The position numbers were made by a program, and so were the translations under genes. Of a stretch of DNA of 64,000 nt, positions 26,957-35,777 are shown piece by piece. Under the pieces are notes generated by a model, which had not been told where the DNA came from, did no database searches, and worked only from the letters and a program-made list of their open reading frames with translations. Position 1 is the first letter of the stretch; each line of letters begins with the position of its first letter. This stretch comes from CABMKH01 sp040797625 (GTDB taxonomy: Bacteria > Bacillota > Clostridia > Tissierellales > Tissierellaceae), in contig JBQHQH010000003.1 of the NCBI GenBank assembly GCA_052067355.1, forward strand, positions 1-64,000, in the 5' to 3' direction.

Positions 26957-28549
26957 ATGAAAAGGCCAAGGTTTAACTTGAGAACTAAGATAACATTCTT
27001 TACTACTTTGATCATAATGACTTCTATAGTATTTGTATCTATGCTTTTCTCTACATTAACTGTAGAGAACTTGAAGGATAAAATTAGAGTAAATAATATG
27101 AATACAGCTATTAATCTAGGAAGCTATTCATATTTAGGTGATCTAATAGAAATTGGAGACCCTGAGGGTAAAATTCAAGATTACACACAAAGTCTATTGG
27201 CCAAAATTGAGAATATAGATATGTTAGTAATTGCAAATATGGATTCTATACGTTTTGCTCATCCAAATCCTTCTAGATTGGGTAAAAGATTTGTAGGCGG
27301 AGATGAGGGAAAGGTAATAGTCACAGGAGATACATATATAACAGAAGAAGTTGGAACATTAGGAAAATCTATAAGGGCATTTGCCCCCATTAGGAATTCA
27401 CAGGGAAATCAAGTTGGATTTATTATGGTGGGAACATTGATAAAAGAGTTTATGGTTATTAAAAATGAGGCTATGAAGTCCATACTCATATATTCCTTGG
27501 GAGGATTGGTTTTAGGTCTATTAGGTGCATTTATACTTACACATAATATTAAACAGAGTTTACTAGGTTTAGAACCTAGAGAGATAAGTAGATTATATAC
27601 TGATAAAGTTAGTATGCTTGAAGCTATACAAGAGGGGATTATATCTATAGATGACAATATGGAGATTACAACTATCAATGATGCTGCAATTCATATACTT
27701 GGAATAGAGAGAAGAAGTCTTTTAGGAGAAAAGATATACAATGTAATTCCCAATAGTAAAATGGAGGGGGTTTTAAAGACTGGTAATTCAATTATAGAGA
27801 AGGAAACTAGAATGAATGGGACCAATGTAGTTACAAATATTTTACCCATAAGAAGTAAAGATGAGATAATTGGAGTAATAGCTACATTTAGGGATAAGAC
27901 AGAGGTAACAAAACTAGCGGAGGAAATTACAGGTTATAATGAAATAGTAAAAGCATTGAGAGCTAATTCTCATGAGTTTTTAAATAAACTTCACATAATA
28001 TTAGGGTTGATTCAGATGGGAAACTTAGATGAGGCTAAGGAGTTTATTTTAGGGATTAAAAATAGTCAAGAGCAGATAATGCTATATGTAATAAAGAAGA
28101 TACAAGATCCAATATTAGTAGGACTTATCCTAGGAAAGATTAGCCGTGCTAAGGAATTAGGTGTTGATTTTCAAATAAGTAAGGAATCTATCCTAGGGAA
28201 AAATATAGATGAAAATATGAATTCAGCTTTAGTAACTATTCTTGGGAATTTAATTGAAAATGCCTTTGAAGCCACAGTAAAAGTCAACAGAAAGCATAAA
28301 AAAGTTGTATTGAGTATTATGGAAACTAAAGATAAGATTGAAATATCTGTTGAAGATAATGGAATAGGCATAATAGATAAAGAGGTTGATAAGATCTTTA
28401 ATAGAGGCTATAGTACTAAAGGAGAAAATAGAGGTATTGGATTATCCCTTGTAATGGAAAGGGTGGATAGCCTTTCTGGTAAGATAGCCGTAAACTCTAC
28501 ATGGGGTGTAGGGAGCTCTATTGAAATAACTATTCCGAAGGAGGATTAA
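26957..28549 (+). CDS. CitA/DcuS-type sensor histidine kinase
   Basis: Membrane sensor of 530 aa for di- or tricarboxylates. Helix 1 (about 13-35), extracytoplasmic PAS-like domain (36-170) with SIRFAHPNPSRLGKRF (Arg99, His102) and the later GKSIRAFAPI (Arg140), which match the carboxylate-binding Arg-His and Arg of CitA/DcuS; helix 2 (173-195); cytoplasmic PAS (220-320); SpoB-like H-box with His339 in RANSHEF; ATPase domain (NLIENAFEA, DNGIGI, GIGLSLV). Followed 3 nt later by its response regulator and then a 2-hydroxycarboxylate carrier. An extended -10 (TGATATAAT, 26911-26919) precedes it. Confidence 0.9.
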   Translation: MKRPRFNLRTKITFFTTLIIMTSIVFVSMLFSTLTVENLKDKIRVNNMNTAINLGSYSYLGDLIEIGDPEGKIQDYTQSLLAKIENIDMLVIANMDSIRFAHPNPSRLGKRFVGGDEGKVIVTGDTYITEEVGTLGKSIRAFAPIRNSQGNQVGFIMVGTLIKEFMVIKNEAMKSILIYSLGGLVLGLLGAFILTHNIKQSLLGLEPREISRLYTDKVSMLEAIQEGIISIDDNMEITTINDAAIHILGIERRSLLGEKIYNVIPNSKMEGVLKTGNSIIEKETRMNGTNVVTNILPIRSKDEIIGVIATFRDKTEVTKLAEEITGYNEIVKALRANSHEFLNKLHIILGLIQMGNLDEAKEFILGIKNSQEQIMLYVIKKIQDPILVGLILGKISRAKELGVDFQISKESILGKNIDENMNSALVTILGNLIENAFEATVKVNRKHKKVVLSIMETKDKIEISVEDNGIGIIDKEVDKIFNRGYSTKGENRGIGLSLVMERVDSLSGKIAVNSTWGVGSSIEITIPKED

Positions 28550-28552
28550 TTA

Positions 28553-29227
28553 ATGGACAGAGTGCTTATAGTGGAAGATGATCCTATGGTGGGAAAAATA
28601 AATAAAAATTATATTGAAAGTGTTGAGGGATTTCAAGTTGTAAAGGTATGCAAGGATGAAATAGAAGCTTTAAGTTATCTTAAAAAAAATCCAGTTGATC
28701 TGATAATCTTAGATGTATATCTACCACGGGGAGACGGCCTTTCCATATTAAATAAATTAAGAAAAGAAGATATAGAGTCTGAAGTTATCATGGTTACTGC
28801 ATCTGGAGAAGTAGATAAGATAGATCATGCTCTTAAATTAGGAGTTATTGATTATCTAGTAAAGCCATTTGAATATAAAAGGTTAAAGGAAGCTTTGAAA
28901 AAGTATAGTGCTAAAAAAAGTCTCTTAAGTCGTAAAAATGTCATAACCCAAGAGGATATAGATAAACTTCTCAATAGAGATTTTAGTCAGGGATTAGATA
29001 TACAAAAGGGATTAAATAAATATACATTGAACAGTATAATAAACTTTTTTCAAAGAGAAGATAGGACCAAGCTCAGTGCTGAGGAGATCTCTGAAGAATT
29101 AGATATATCTAAGGTAACTGTAAGGAGATATATGGACTATTTAGAAGAGATAGGCTATATATTTAAAGAAGCAGAATATGGGGCTGTAGGTAGACCTCAA
29201 TATCTATATACCTTTATAAAGAGATAG
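28553..29227 (+). CDS. CitB/DcuR-type response regulator
   Basis: Receiver domain (1-120) with acidic pocket VEDD, phospho-acceptor Asp54 (LIILDVYLPRGDG), conserved Thr (MVTAS) and Lys (LVKPFEY), then a linker and a C-terminal helix-turn-helix (LSAEEISEELDISKVTVRRYMDYLEE). 224 aa, usual for the CitB/DcuR/MalR family. Partner of the preceding kinase; probable target is the palindrome before the carrier gene. Confidence 0.9.
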   Translation: MDRVLIVEDDPMVGKINKNYIESVEGFQVVKVCKDEIEALSYLKKNPVDLIILDVYLPRGDGLSILNKLRKEDIESEVIMVTASGEVDKIDHALKLGVIDYLVKPFEYKRLKEALKKYSAKKSLLSRKNVITQEDIDKLLNRDFSQGLDIQKGLNKYTLNSIINFFQREDRTKLSAEEISEELDISKVTVRRYMDYLEEIGYIFKEAEYGAVGRPQYLYTFIKR

Positions 29228-29265
29228 ATTATATAGTAGTGAATATCTTAACGAAAATTTCTTTA

Positions 29266-29324
29266 TTTACTTAATATTTAGGATATTATGTAAATATTCC
29301 CTTGATTATCTACTTGTATATAAT
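29266..29324 (+). promoter_or_regulatory. Activator site and promoter of the carboxylate carrier
   Basis: An imperfect 29-bp palindrome (TTTACTTAATAT, 5-nt centre, ATATTATGTAAA; 11 of 12 positions pair) at 29266-29294 lies directly upstream of TATAAT at 29319-29324. No -35 hexamer sits at the right distance. This is the geometry of an activated promoter, with the palindrome centred about 50 bp upstream of the inferred start. Confidence 0.65.
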
Positions 29325-29334
29325 GAAATTAGAG

Positions 29335-29385
29335 GATGGTTTATATAGAGTTAGGGAAACCGATTGTAAGCTATGATAAACCATC
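29335..29385 (+). other. Leader inverted repeat
   Basis: Perfect 10-base arms GATGGTTTAT and ATAAACCATC separated by 31 nt lie in the 5' untranslated region, ending 34 nt before the carrier start. It could form an mRNA hairpin; function unknown. Confidence 0.5.
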
Positions 29386-29418
29386 AGATAAAAGAGATTA
29401 TAAGGAGAGGATTAAAAA

Positions 29419-30717
29419 ATGGCAGAAAATGTTGTAAATCTCCAGGAGAAAGATGGATATAAGATTATGGGATTATCTATCCAGATGTTTGCAATTATAA
29501 CAGCTATTGTATTAGGGGCAACTTACATGGGAGTATTGCCCAAGGGAATGATAGGTGCCTATCCTCTAATGATGGTTTTAGGAGCCATATTAGATGAGGT
29601 GGGAAATAGATTACCTATAGTAAGGAGTTATTTAGGAGGAGGACCTATAGTAATTATATTTGGGTCTGCTGCATTGGTAGCTTTTAATCTAATACCTGAA
29701 TCAGCCATTACTATTATGACGAATTTTATGAAAGGTGAATCATTTTTAGACTTTTATATTGCAGCTCTTATCACTGGTAGTATTTTGGGAATGGATAGAA
29801 AGCTATTAATCAGAGCATCTGCAAGATATTTGCCTGTAATTTTAGGTGGCGTGTCAGTTTCTTTTGGACTAGCTGGATTAGTTGGAATTATAATGGGATA
29901 TGGTGCTAAGGAAGCTATTTTGTATGTAGCATTGCCTATTATGGGTGGAGGAATGGGAGCTGGAGCTGTTCCTTTATCACAAATATTTGGAGGAAGTCTA
30001 GGAGTAGATGCTTCAATAGTCTTATCTAAGATGATTCCTGCCGTTGCTCTTGGGAATGCTATTGCAATTGTATTTGCAGGTATGTTAGATAGGATAGGAA
30101 AAGGAAGACCTAGCATATCAGGTGAAGGAAAGTTAATGGTAGGACAAGAAGAACCAGATACAGAAAAAGAGAAGAACATAAAAATTAGTTATGAGTTTTT
30201 AGGTATAGGATTATTGCTTTCAACTTCTTTCTTTGTTTGGGGTGCTGTTTTAGCTAAATTCATACCAATTCATTCATATGCTCTTATGATTATTAGTGTT
30301 GCTATAATAAAAGCTATTGGAATTTTACCTAAAAGATATGAAATTGGGGCATCTCAGTGGTTTAGATTTATAATGAACAATCTTACTCCAACTCTTTTAA
30401 TTGGAATAGGAGTTGCTTATACAGATTTAAAAGAAGTAGCTAGTGCAATTTCCGTTACCTATATAATATTGGTTAGTACAACTGTAATAGGCGCCATAAT
30501 TGGTTCTGGACTAGTTGGAAAGTTATTAGGATTTTATCCTATAGAAGCATCTATAACAGGTGGATTATGTATGGCTAATATGGGTGGTACAGGAGATGTA
30601 GCTGTACTATCAGCATCAAATAGGATGTTACTAATGCCTTTTGCTCAGATATCTTCAAGACTTGGAGGAGCATTTATGATGATAGTAGCTACTGCATTGC
30701 TGAGATTTTTATCTTAA
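29419..30717 (+). CDS. 2-hydroxycarboxylate transporter (CitS/MaeP/CimH family)
   Basis: Secondary carrier for citrate, malate or lactate, sodium- or proton-coupled, 432 aa, about 11 helices. It has both family re-entrant motifs: GGGMGAGAVPLSQIFGG in the first half and NMGGTGDVAVLSASNRM in the second, the latter with the Arg thought to contact substrate carboxylate. Preceded by a CitA/DcuS-like two-component pair, which supports carboxylate uptake. No citrate lyase or malic enzyme genes are present here, so citrate versus malate cannot be decided. Confidence 0.88.
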   Translation: MAENVVNLQEKDGYKIMGLSIQMFAIITAIVLGATYMGVLPKGMIGAYPLMMVLGAILDEVGNRLPIVRSYLGGGPIVIIFGSAALVAFNLIPESAITIMTNFMKGESFLDFYIAALITGSILGMDRKLLIRASARYLPVILGGVSVSFGLAGLVGIIMGYGAKEAILYVALPIMGGGMGAGAVPLSQIFGGSLGVDASIVLSKMIPAVALGNAIAIVFAGMLDRIGKGRPSISGEGKLMVGQEEPDTEKEKNIKISYEFLGIGLLLSTSFFVWGAVLAKFIPIHSYALMIISVAIIKAIGILPKRYEIGASQWFRFIMNNLTPTLLIGIGVAYTDLKEVASAISVTYIILVSTTVIGAIIGSGLVGKLLGFYPIEASITGGLCMANMGGTGDVAVLSASNRMLLMPFAQISSRLGGAFMMIVATALLRFLS

Positions 30718-30727
30718 AATAACTTAA

Positions 30728-30768
30728 AAAACTCTGTTGATATTTTATATCAACAGAGTTTTTTTAAA
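30728..30768 (+). terminator. Terminator after the carboxylate carrier
   Basis: AAAACTCTGTTGATAT / ATCAACAGAGTTTT hairpin followed by T7. Confidence 0.9.
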
Positions 30769-30801
30769 ATTAGAAGAAGTTAAAAAGTGCTCTAGATTAT
30801 A

Positions 30802-30876
30802 TTGTTATTAAATTATCTTTATGATACAATATTAATCATTATAGGTCCAATATTCCATTTGGTGAGCAAATGTAAT
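30802..30876 (+). promoter_or_regulatory. Promoter A and TGAGCA element of the nucleoside operon
   Basis: TTGTTA (30802-30807), 17-nt spacer, TACAAT (30825-30830), then 32 nt to TGAGCAAATGTAAT (30863-30876). The same arrangement is found at 38582-38655 and 44552-44626. A small dyad CATTTG-N5-CAAATG overlaps this copy. Inferred operator of the SorC-family regulator encoded at 44639. Confidence 0.75.
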
Positions 30877-30888
30877 AAGGGATTAGAT

Positions 30889-31125
30889 GTGAGTAAATAT
30901 GATATGGAGTTTTAAAATAGATTGGAGAAGAAATTTCAATTTAAAAAGTTGGTATTTCAAGTATAGATATAGCTAGAAGACTGATTTAATTGTAGATATG
31001 ATGAAGGTAAACAAGAGGAGGTATTGATATGGATAAATAAACTTTAAAAAGTGCCTTAGCAATTGAAAACCTTTTTTGAGGTGTTCAAATTTTTATACAA
31101 GGGCTAAGAGAAAACATAAATCAAG
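30889..31125 (+). pseudogene. Decayed SorC-family regulator gene
   Basis: A GTG start lies 26 nt after the beginning of the TGAGCA element, exactly as the ATG of the intact SorC gene does (44613 to 44639). It opens MSKYDMEF (intact gene: MSNYFNKEM), then meets TAA. The same frame continues NRLEKKFQFKKLVF, matching NKLEERFNLKQSVV of the intact protein after an internal loss of about 50 codons including the helix-turn-helix. Further on, in another frame, GIDMDK-stop-TLKSALAIENLF-stop-GVQIFIQGL resembles the GVTWGKTLSEVAKRL...VVQMIGGL region. Several stops and shifts make it non-functional. The right boundary is approximate. Confidence 0.7.
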
Positions 31126-31189
31126 TTTCATAATAGATGCTGATTTATGACTTAAAAAGAAAATATTTTAAGGAAAGGGTGGTAAAGAG

Positions 31190-32017
31190 ATGCAGTATAA
31201 TTACAATTTTGAGTATTTTAAGAAGAGTGCAGACTACATACTTAGCAAGATTGACTTTAAGCCTGAGATTGCTTTAATATTAGGCTCTTGCTTAGGTACT
31301 CTGTCTGAAGAAATTCAGAATCCTATAATAATCGATTATAAGGACATCCCCAATTTTTTGACTACAACGGTAGAATCTCATGCCGGTAAACTTATTTTAG
31401 GTGAATTAAGTGGTAAGAAAGTTGTCTGTATGTCTGGAAGATTTCACTATTATGAAGGATATGATTTTGAACAGCTAGTTACGCCTATAAGAGTCTTTCA
31501 CTTATTAGGAGTTAAAACTGTTGTTCTTACTAATGCTGCTGGTGCAGTTAATGCTTCTTATAGACCTGGTGAGATTATGATAATAAAAGACCATGTAAAA
31601 TTAATGGGAGCAAGTCCAGTGAGAGGTAAAAACATTGAGGAATTTGGTCCAAGATTCTTTGATATGTCTACAGCTTATACTAAAGAATATAGAGAATTGG
31701 CAAAGAAAGTTGCAGATAGGCTAGATATGAAGATCAACGAAGGAGTTTATTTTTATTGGACAGGTCCACAGTTTGAAAGTCCAGCAGAAGTAAATGTAAT
31801 TAGAATTTTAGGTGGAGATGCAGTAGGAATGTCTACAGTGACAGAAACTATAACTGCTGCACATTGTGGAATGAAAGTACTGGGGCTTTCTCTTATAACC
31901 AATATGGGAGCAGGAGTTTTAGATGAACCAGTGACTACAGAAGAAGTAGATGAAACAGCAGAAAAGGCAGCAAGGGAATTTAAAGGTTTATTAAGAGAAA
32001 TAATAAAAGAAATGTAA
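31190..32017 (+). CDS. Purine nucleoside phosphorylase (PunA/MtnP-like)
   Basis: Phosphorolysis of a purine nucleoside (or 5'-methylthio/5'-deoxyadenosine) to base plus (modified) ribose 1-phosphate, cytoplasmic. 275 aa, trimeric PNP type: LGSCLG (phosphate loop), ESHAGKLILGEL (His), RFHYYEGYD, VVLTNAAGAVN, GPQFESPAEVNVI (Glu) and GMSTVTET, NMGAG in place of the commoner NMAAG. First intact gene after promoter A and upstream of the nucleoside importer and the MtnA-like isomerase, so ribose 1-phosphates are the expected product passed on. Whether adenosine-, inosine- or methylthioadenosine-like substrates are preferred cannot be settled by eye. Confidence 0.88.
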   Translation: MQYNYNFEYFKKSADYILSKIDFKPEIALILGSCLGTLSEEIQNPIIIDYKDIPNFLTTTVESHAGKLILGELSGKKVVCMSGRFHYYEGYDFEQLVTPIRVFHLLGVKTVVLTNAAGAVNASYRPGEIMIIKDHVKLMGASPVRGKNIEEFGPRFFDMSTAYTKEYRELAKKVADRLDMKINEGVYFYWTGPQFESPAEVNVIRILGGDAVGMSTVTETITAAHCGMKVLGLSLITNMGAGVLDEPVTTEEVDETAEKAAREFKGLLREIIKEM

Positions 32018-32045
32018 TAAACTAAAAAACATTGGAGGGTTACTT

Positions 32046-33092
32046 ATGAAAAAAAGATTATCCATACTATTAGTAATAGTAATGATAGCGAGTATATTTA
32101 CTGGTTGTGCAAAGAAATCTGGTAATAAGGGAAATAATGGTGGTAGTTCAAAGGATAAAGTTAAGATTGCTTTATTAACTGACCCAGCAGGTACTCAAGT
32201 TTTTATACTTGATATGATTGATGCTTTAAAAGATAGTGCAGAAAAATATAATTATGAACCTATAATTGTAGAATCAGCTGATGCAGCTGCATATGAAGAT
32301 AATGCTCGTGCTTTAATTGAAGAAGGTGTAGACCTTATTATAGGTGGTGGCTGGTTATCAGGTGAAGCTATAAATAAAATTGCCACAGAGTTTCCTGATG
32401 ATGCAAAGTATGCATTGATTGACTCAGAAGTAGAAGCAGAGAATGTAAAATGTATTTCCTTTAGGGAGCAAGAGAGTGCTTACCTTGTTGGTATGATTGC
32501 CGCTATGGTAACTGAAGACGATGATCAAACCTTTGGTTCTGTTCACGTAAATCAAGGGGCAGGTTCTTGGAAATGGCGTTATGGCTATATGGAAGGTGTA
32601 AAGAAAATTAAACCTAATGCTAAATTTATATTCAATTATACAGGTAATTTTAACGATCCAGCTAAAGCAAAAGAATTTGCTATTCAACAATATGAACAAG
32701 GTGTAAGATTTGTCAATGCAGCTGCAGCAGGTGGAGATAAGGGAGTTTTTGAAGCTGCTTTAGAAAAAGAATTCTATACATCAGGACAAGACGTTGACTT
32801 GACAACACCAGATAATCCTTTTATAGTTTCAAGTCAAATAAAGGATACCTATGCTACAGTTACCTATTTAATAAACAACTATTTTTCAGGTAAAGAGTGG
32901 ACAGGTGACAACGAAATTTGGGGATTAAAAGAAGGAACTATTGGTGCTGTACATGTAACACATGAAAGTGAAAATCCAGTAACAGATAGATTATCAAGTG
33001 AAGACATTAGATTATTGGGACAAGCAGCAGAATATATTAGAGGTGGAAAGATTGATCTGGTAAATATACCAGCTGAAGAAGACTATAAATAG
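32046..33092 (+). CDS. BMP-family nucleoside-binding lipoprotein
   Basis: Extracytoplasmic receptor of an ABC nucleoside importer, 348 aa. Lipobox FTGC (Cys21), low-complexity Gly/Asn/Ser linker, then the BMP (Med/TmpC/PnrA) fold: KIALLTDPAGTQVFILDMIDAL, DLIIGGGWLSGEAI, REQESAYLVGMIAAMVTE, VNAAAAGGDKGVFEAA, GLKEGTIGAVHV. BMP proteins with YufO/P/Q-type partners transport purine and pyrimidine nucleosides. It is followed by a hairpin and the ATPase gene. Confidence 0.87.
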   Translation: MKKRLSILLVIVMIASIFTGCAKKSGNKGNNGGSSKDKVKIALLTDPAGTQVFILDMIDALKDSAEKYNYEPIIVESADAAAYEDNARALIEEGVDLIIGGGWLSGEAINKIATEFPDDAKYALIDSEVEAENVKCISFREQESAYLVGMIAAMVTEDDDQTFGSVHVNQGAGSWKWRYGYMEGVKKIKPNAKFIFNYTGNFNDPAKAKEFAIQQYEQGVRFVNAAAAGGDKGVFEAALEKEFYTSGQDVDLTTPDNPFIVSSQIKDTYATVTYLINNYFSGKEWTGDNEIWGLKEGTIGAVHVTHESENPVTDRLSSEDIRLLGQAAEYIRGGKIDLVNIPAEEDYK

Positions 33093-33114
33093 TTCTTTTA
33101 GATGAATACCTAAT

Positions 33115-33135
33115 AAGGACGGTTATGCCGTCCTT
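33115..33135 (+). other. Intercistronic hairpin after the nucleoside-binding gene
   Basis: Perfect 8-bp stem AAGGACGG / CCGTCCTT with a TTATG loop. The T run is short, so it is a weak terminator or 3'-end stabiliser. Its position between receptor and ATPase genes parallels the hairpins after pstS and the sugar-binding gene. Confidence 0.6.
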
Positions 33136-33166
33136 TGTATTTCCAAAGATTAAAGGAGGTATGGAA

Positions 33167-34687
33167 ATGTTATTAGAAATGAAGAACATTACCAAAGCCT
33201 ATGGTCCAGTACTTGCTAATGATAATGTCAGTTTAACTCTCAATAAAGGTGAAGTTCTTGCCGTCGTTGGAGAAAATGGTGCTGGTAAGTCCACTATAAT
33301 GAAGATTCTCTATGGATTAGAAGCTCCAACTAGCGGAGAAATCTATTTAAATGGAGAGCTTAAGAGATTTAGAAATCCACAAGATGCCATTAAAAATGGA
33401 ATAGGCATGGTGCAGCAACATTTCATGCTATTCAGTCCCTTTACTGTAGCCGAGAATATTGTTTATGGAAATGAACCTAAAAACACAGGGATATTTTTTG
33501 ATCGCAAGAAGGCTGTTAAAACTGTAGAAGAATTATCTGAAAAATATGGTCTGGAAATAGACCCTATTCAAAAAATAGAGGACTGTCCTGTAGGATTACA
33601 ACAACGTGTTGAAATTTTAAAAGTATTGTATCAAGATGCAGATATAATTATCTTTGATGAGCCTTCTGCAGTTCTAACCCCTCAAGAGGTAAAGGAACTT
33701 TTAAATACCATAAGGAATCTTGCAGCCCTGGGAAAGAGCATTATATTAATTACCCATAAGCTTCAAGAAGTAATGGAAATTGCAGATCGGATTATGGTAA
33801 TGCGTAGTGGAAAATATATTCAAGAAATGTTAAAGAAGGATACAAGCATTGAAGAAATATCATACTTAATGGTAGGGCGTAATTTAATAGATAAGACTAT
33901 CCCTAAAAAAGAAACAGGAGAGGATATATTAGTCGTTAAGGATTTAGTATTAGCTAGTTCTGATAATAAAAATATATTAGATGGATTTAACATCCATGTA
34001 AAGGGTGGAGAAATAGTAGGAATAGCAGGAGTTTCAGGTAATGGACAGTCTGAGCTGATAAAAGTTATAACGGGTTTATTATCTGCGACAAGTGGAGAAA
34101 TTAAATTAAATGGAAAAGATATTTTAAATAAATCTGTAAGTGAGATTAGAGAGATGGGATGTGCCTGTATACCAGAGGATAGATATCTTTGGGGATGTGC
34201 ATCAGAGGCTAACTTAATGGAAACTGGTATTATGGCCCATCATGATAAAAAGAGATTCTCTAATAAAGGTATATTAAAGAATAAGAATATAAAGGATTTT
34301 ACAATAAATATGATAGATGGATATGATGTTCGTTGTAGTGGTGTTATGCAGAAAGCAGGGGAGTTATCAGGAGGTAATATTCAAAAGCTTATCGTTGCTA
34401 GGGAAGTAGAACAAAACTCTAGCTTCTTGATTGCAGCAGAGCCTACTCGTGGAGTAGATATAGGTGCAATGGAGTTTATACATGAAAAATTATTAGAAAA
34501 GAGGAAAAAAGGAGATGCTGTTCTTCTTGTATCTTCTGAGTTGACAGAAATAATGTCCCTTTCTGATAGGATATATGTCATATACGATGGTAAGGTTGCG
34601 GGAGAATTTACAAGGGAAGAAGCAAGTTCAGAACAATTAGGATTATTGATGATGGGAGGACAATTGAGCAATGAAGGAGAAAAATAA
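33167..34687 (+). CDS. Nucleoside ABC importer ATPase (YufO/NupA-like)
   Basis: Duplicated ABC ATPase, 506 aa. First half: Walker A GENGAGKSTIMK, MVQQHFMLFSPFTVAENIVYG (typical of nucleoside ATPases), Walker B IIIFDEPSAVLTPQ. Second half: GVSGNGQSE, CIPEDRYLWG, LSGGNIQKLIVAREV, IAAEPTRGVDIGAM. The open frame begins at 33125, with ATGs at 33161 and 33167; AAAGGAGG ends 7 nt before 33167, which is preferred. Its end overlaps the first permease. Confidence 0.9.
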   Translation: MLLEMKNITKAYGPVLANDNVSLTLNKGEVLAVVGENGAGKSTIMKILYGLEAPTSGEIYLNGELKRFRNPQDAIKNGIGMVQQHFMLFSPFTVAENIVYGNEPKNTGIFFDRKKAVKTVEELSEKYGLEIDPIQKIEDCPVGLQQRVEILKVLYQDADIIIFDEPSAVLTPQEVKELLNTIRNLAALGKSIILITHKLQEVMEIADRIMVMRSGKYIQEMLKKDTSIEEISYLMVGRNLIDKTIPKKETGEDILVVKDLVLASSDNKNILDGFNIHVKGGEIVGIAGVSGNGQSELIKVITGLLSATSGEIKLNGKDILNKSVSEIREMGCACIPEDRYLWGCASEANLMETGIMAHHDKKRFSNKGILKNKNIKDFTINMIDGYDVRCSGVMQKAGELSGGNIQKLIVAREVEQNSSFLIAAEPTRGVDIGAMEFIHEKLLEKRKKGDAVLLVSSELTEIMSLSDRIYVIYDGKVAGEFTREEASSEQLGLLMMGGQLSNEGEK

Positions 34688-35777
34688 TAATATTAAGAGT
34701 ACTTTCCTATCTATATTTAATTCATTAAGACAGCCTTTAATAGCCACAGTCTTTGGTTTAATAATAGGTGCCATAGTAATTCTGATATCAGGAGAAAGCC
34801 CCATAGAAATCTATGCACAAATGTTTGATAAATCATTTTTTACACCTTATTATTTATTACAAACTTTAACTAGGGCAACACCTATAATTATATGTGCTAT
34901 ATCTACTGCAGCAGCTTGGAGAGCTGGATATATAAATATAGGAGTAGAAGGACAAATGATTGTTGGTGGATTTGTATCTACAGTATGTGCCCTTTATATT
35001 CCAGGTCCACCTACTTTAGTTATGATAATTTCTATAATTTCTGGTATGATTGCAGGAGCTCTTTATGCAATGATAACTGCTATATTAAATATAAAATATA
35101 ATGTTTCCATAGTTATTTCTACTCTAATGACCAATTATATAGCAAATTATATTGCAACATATTTTGTAACTTATCCATTAAAGGATACTGCTGGAGACGG
35201 ATTGGCATCACAAACAGCTATGATAAATGAAGGAATTCGATTTATGAAATTGAATTCTAGAAGTACTTTTAATATAGGATTTTTTATAGCTATATTGATT
35301 ACCATTTTATTTATTTATTTATCTAATAAAACAACATTTGGATACGAATCGAAGATGTCTGGTCTTAATCCACATTTTGCCCAATATGGTGGTATTAAGC
35401 AGAAAAATGTCATGCTTAAGACAATGGCCTTAAGTGGTGCTATTGCGGCTGTAGCAGGTATCTGTGAAATCTATGGTGTTAAATATAGATATATTGACTC
35501 TATGTTTACAAGTACAAGCTATGCGTGGACTGGACTTATGTCAGCTTTAATTGCTGGTCTTAATCCAATAGGTATGTTTTTCTCATCTGTTTTTCTTTCA
35601 GCATTACAGGTAGGAGGGCAATCTATACAACGTTCATCAAATGTTCCTTTACAGATGGCTACAGTTATTCAGTCTTGTATTACTCTATTTGTATCTATAA
35701 AAATAACAACTAATTTCATTAAGCATAAAAGAAAAGAAAAAGCAGGAACAAAAGAAGGTATAGGAGGCGATATATAA
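34671..35777 (+). CDS. Nucleoside ABC importer permease 1 (YufP-like)
   Basis: Membrane protein of 368 aa, about eight to ten helices, with AAWRAGYINIGVEGQMIVGGF and SGAIAAVAGICEIYGV, as in YufP/NupB-type permeases of BMP systems. Starts 17 nt inside the ATPase gene and ends with a one-base overlap (TAATG) onto the next permease, so the three are translationally coupled. Confidence 0.88.
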   Translation: MKEKNNNIKSTFLSIFNSLRQPLIATVFGLIIGAIVILISGESPIEIYAQMFDKSFFTPYYLLQTLTRATPIIICAISTAAAWRAGYINIGVEGQMIVGGFVSTVCALYIPGPPTLVMIISIISGMIAGALYAMITAILNIKYNVSIVISTLMTNYIANYIATYFVTYPLKDTAGDGLASQTAMINEGIRFMKLNSRSTFNIGFFIAILITILFIYLSNKTTFGYESKMSGLNPHFAQYGGIKQKNVMLKTMALSGAIAAVAGICEIYGVKYRYIDSMFTSTSYAWTGLMSALIAGLNPIGMFFSSVFLSALQVGGQSIQRSSNVPLQMATVIQSCITLFVSIKITTNFIKHKRKEKAGTKEGIGGDI

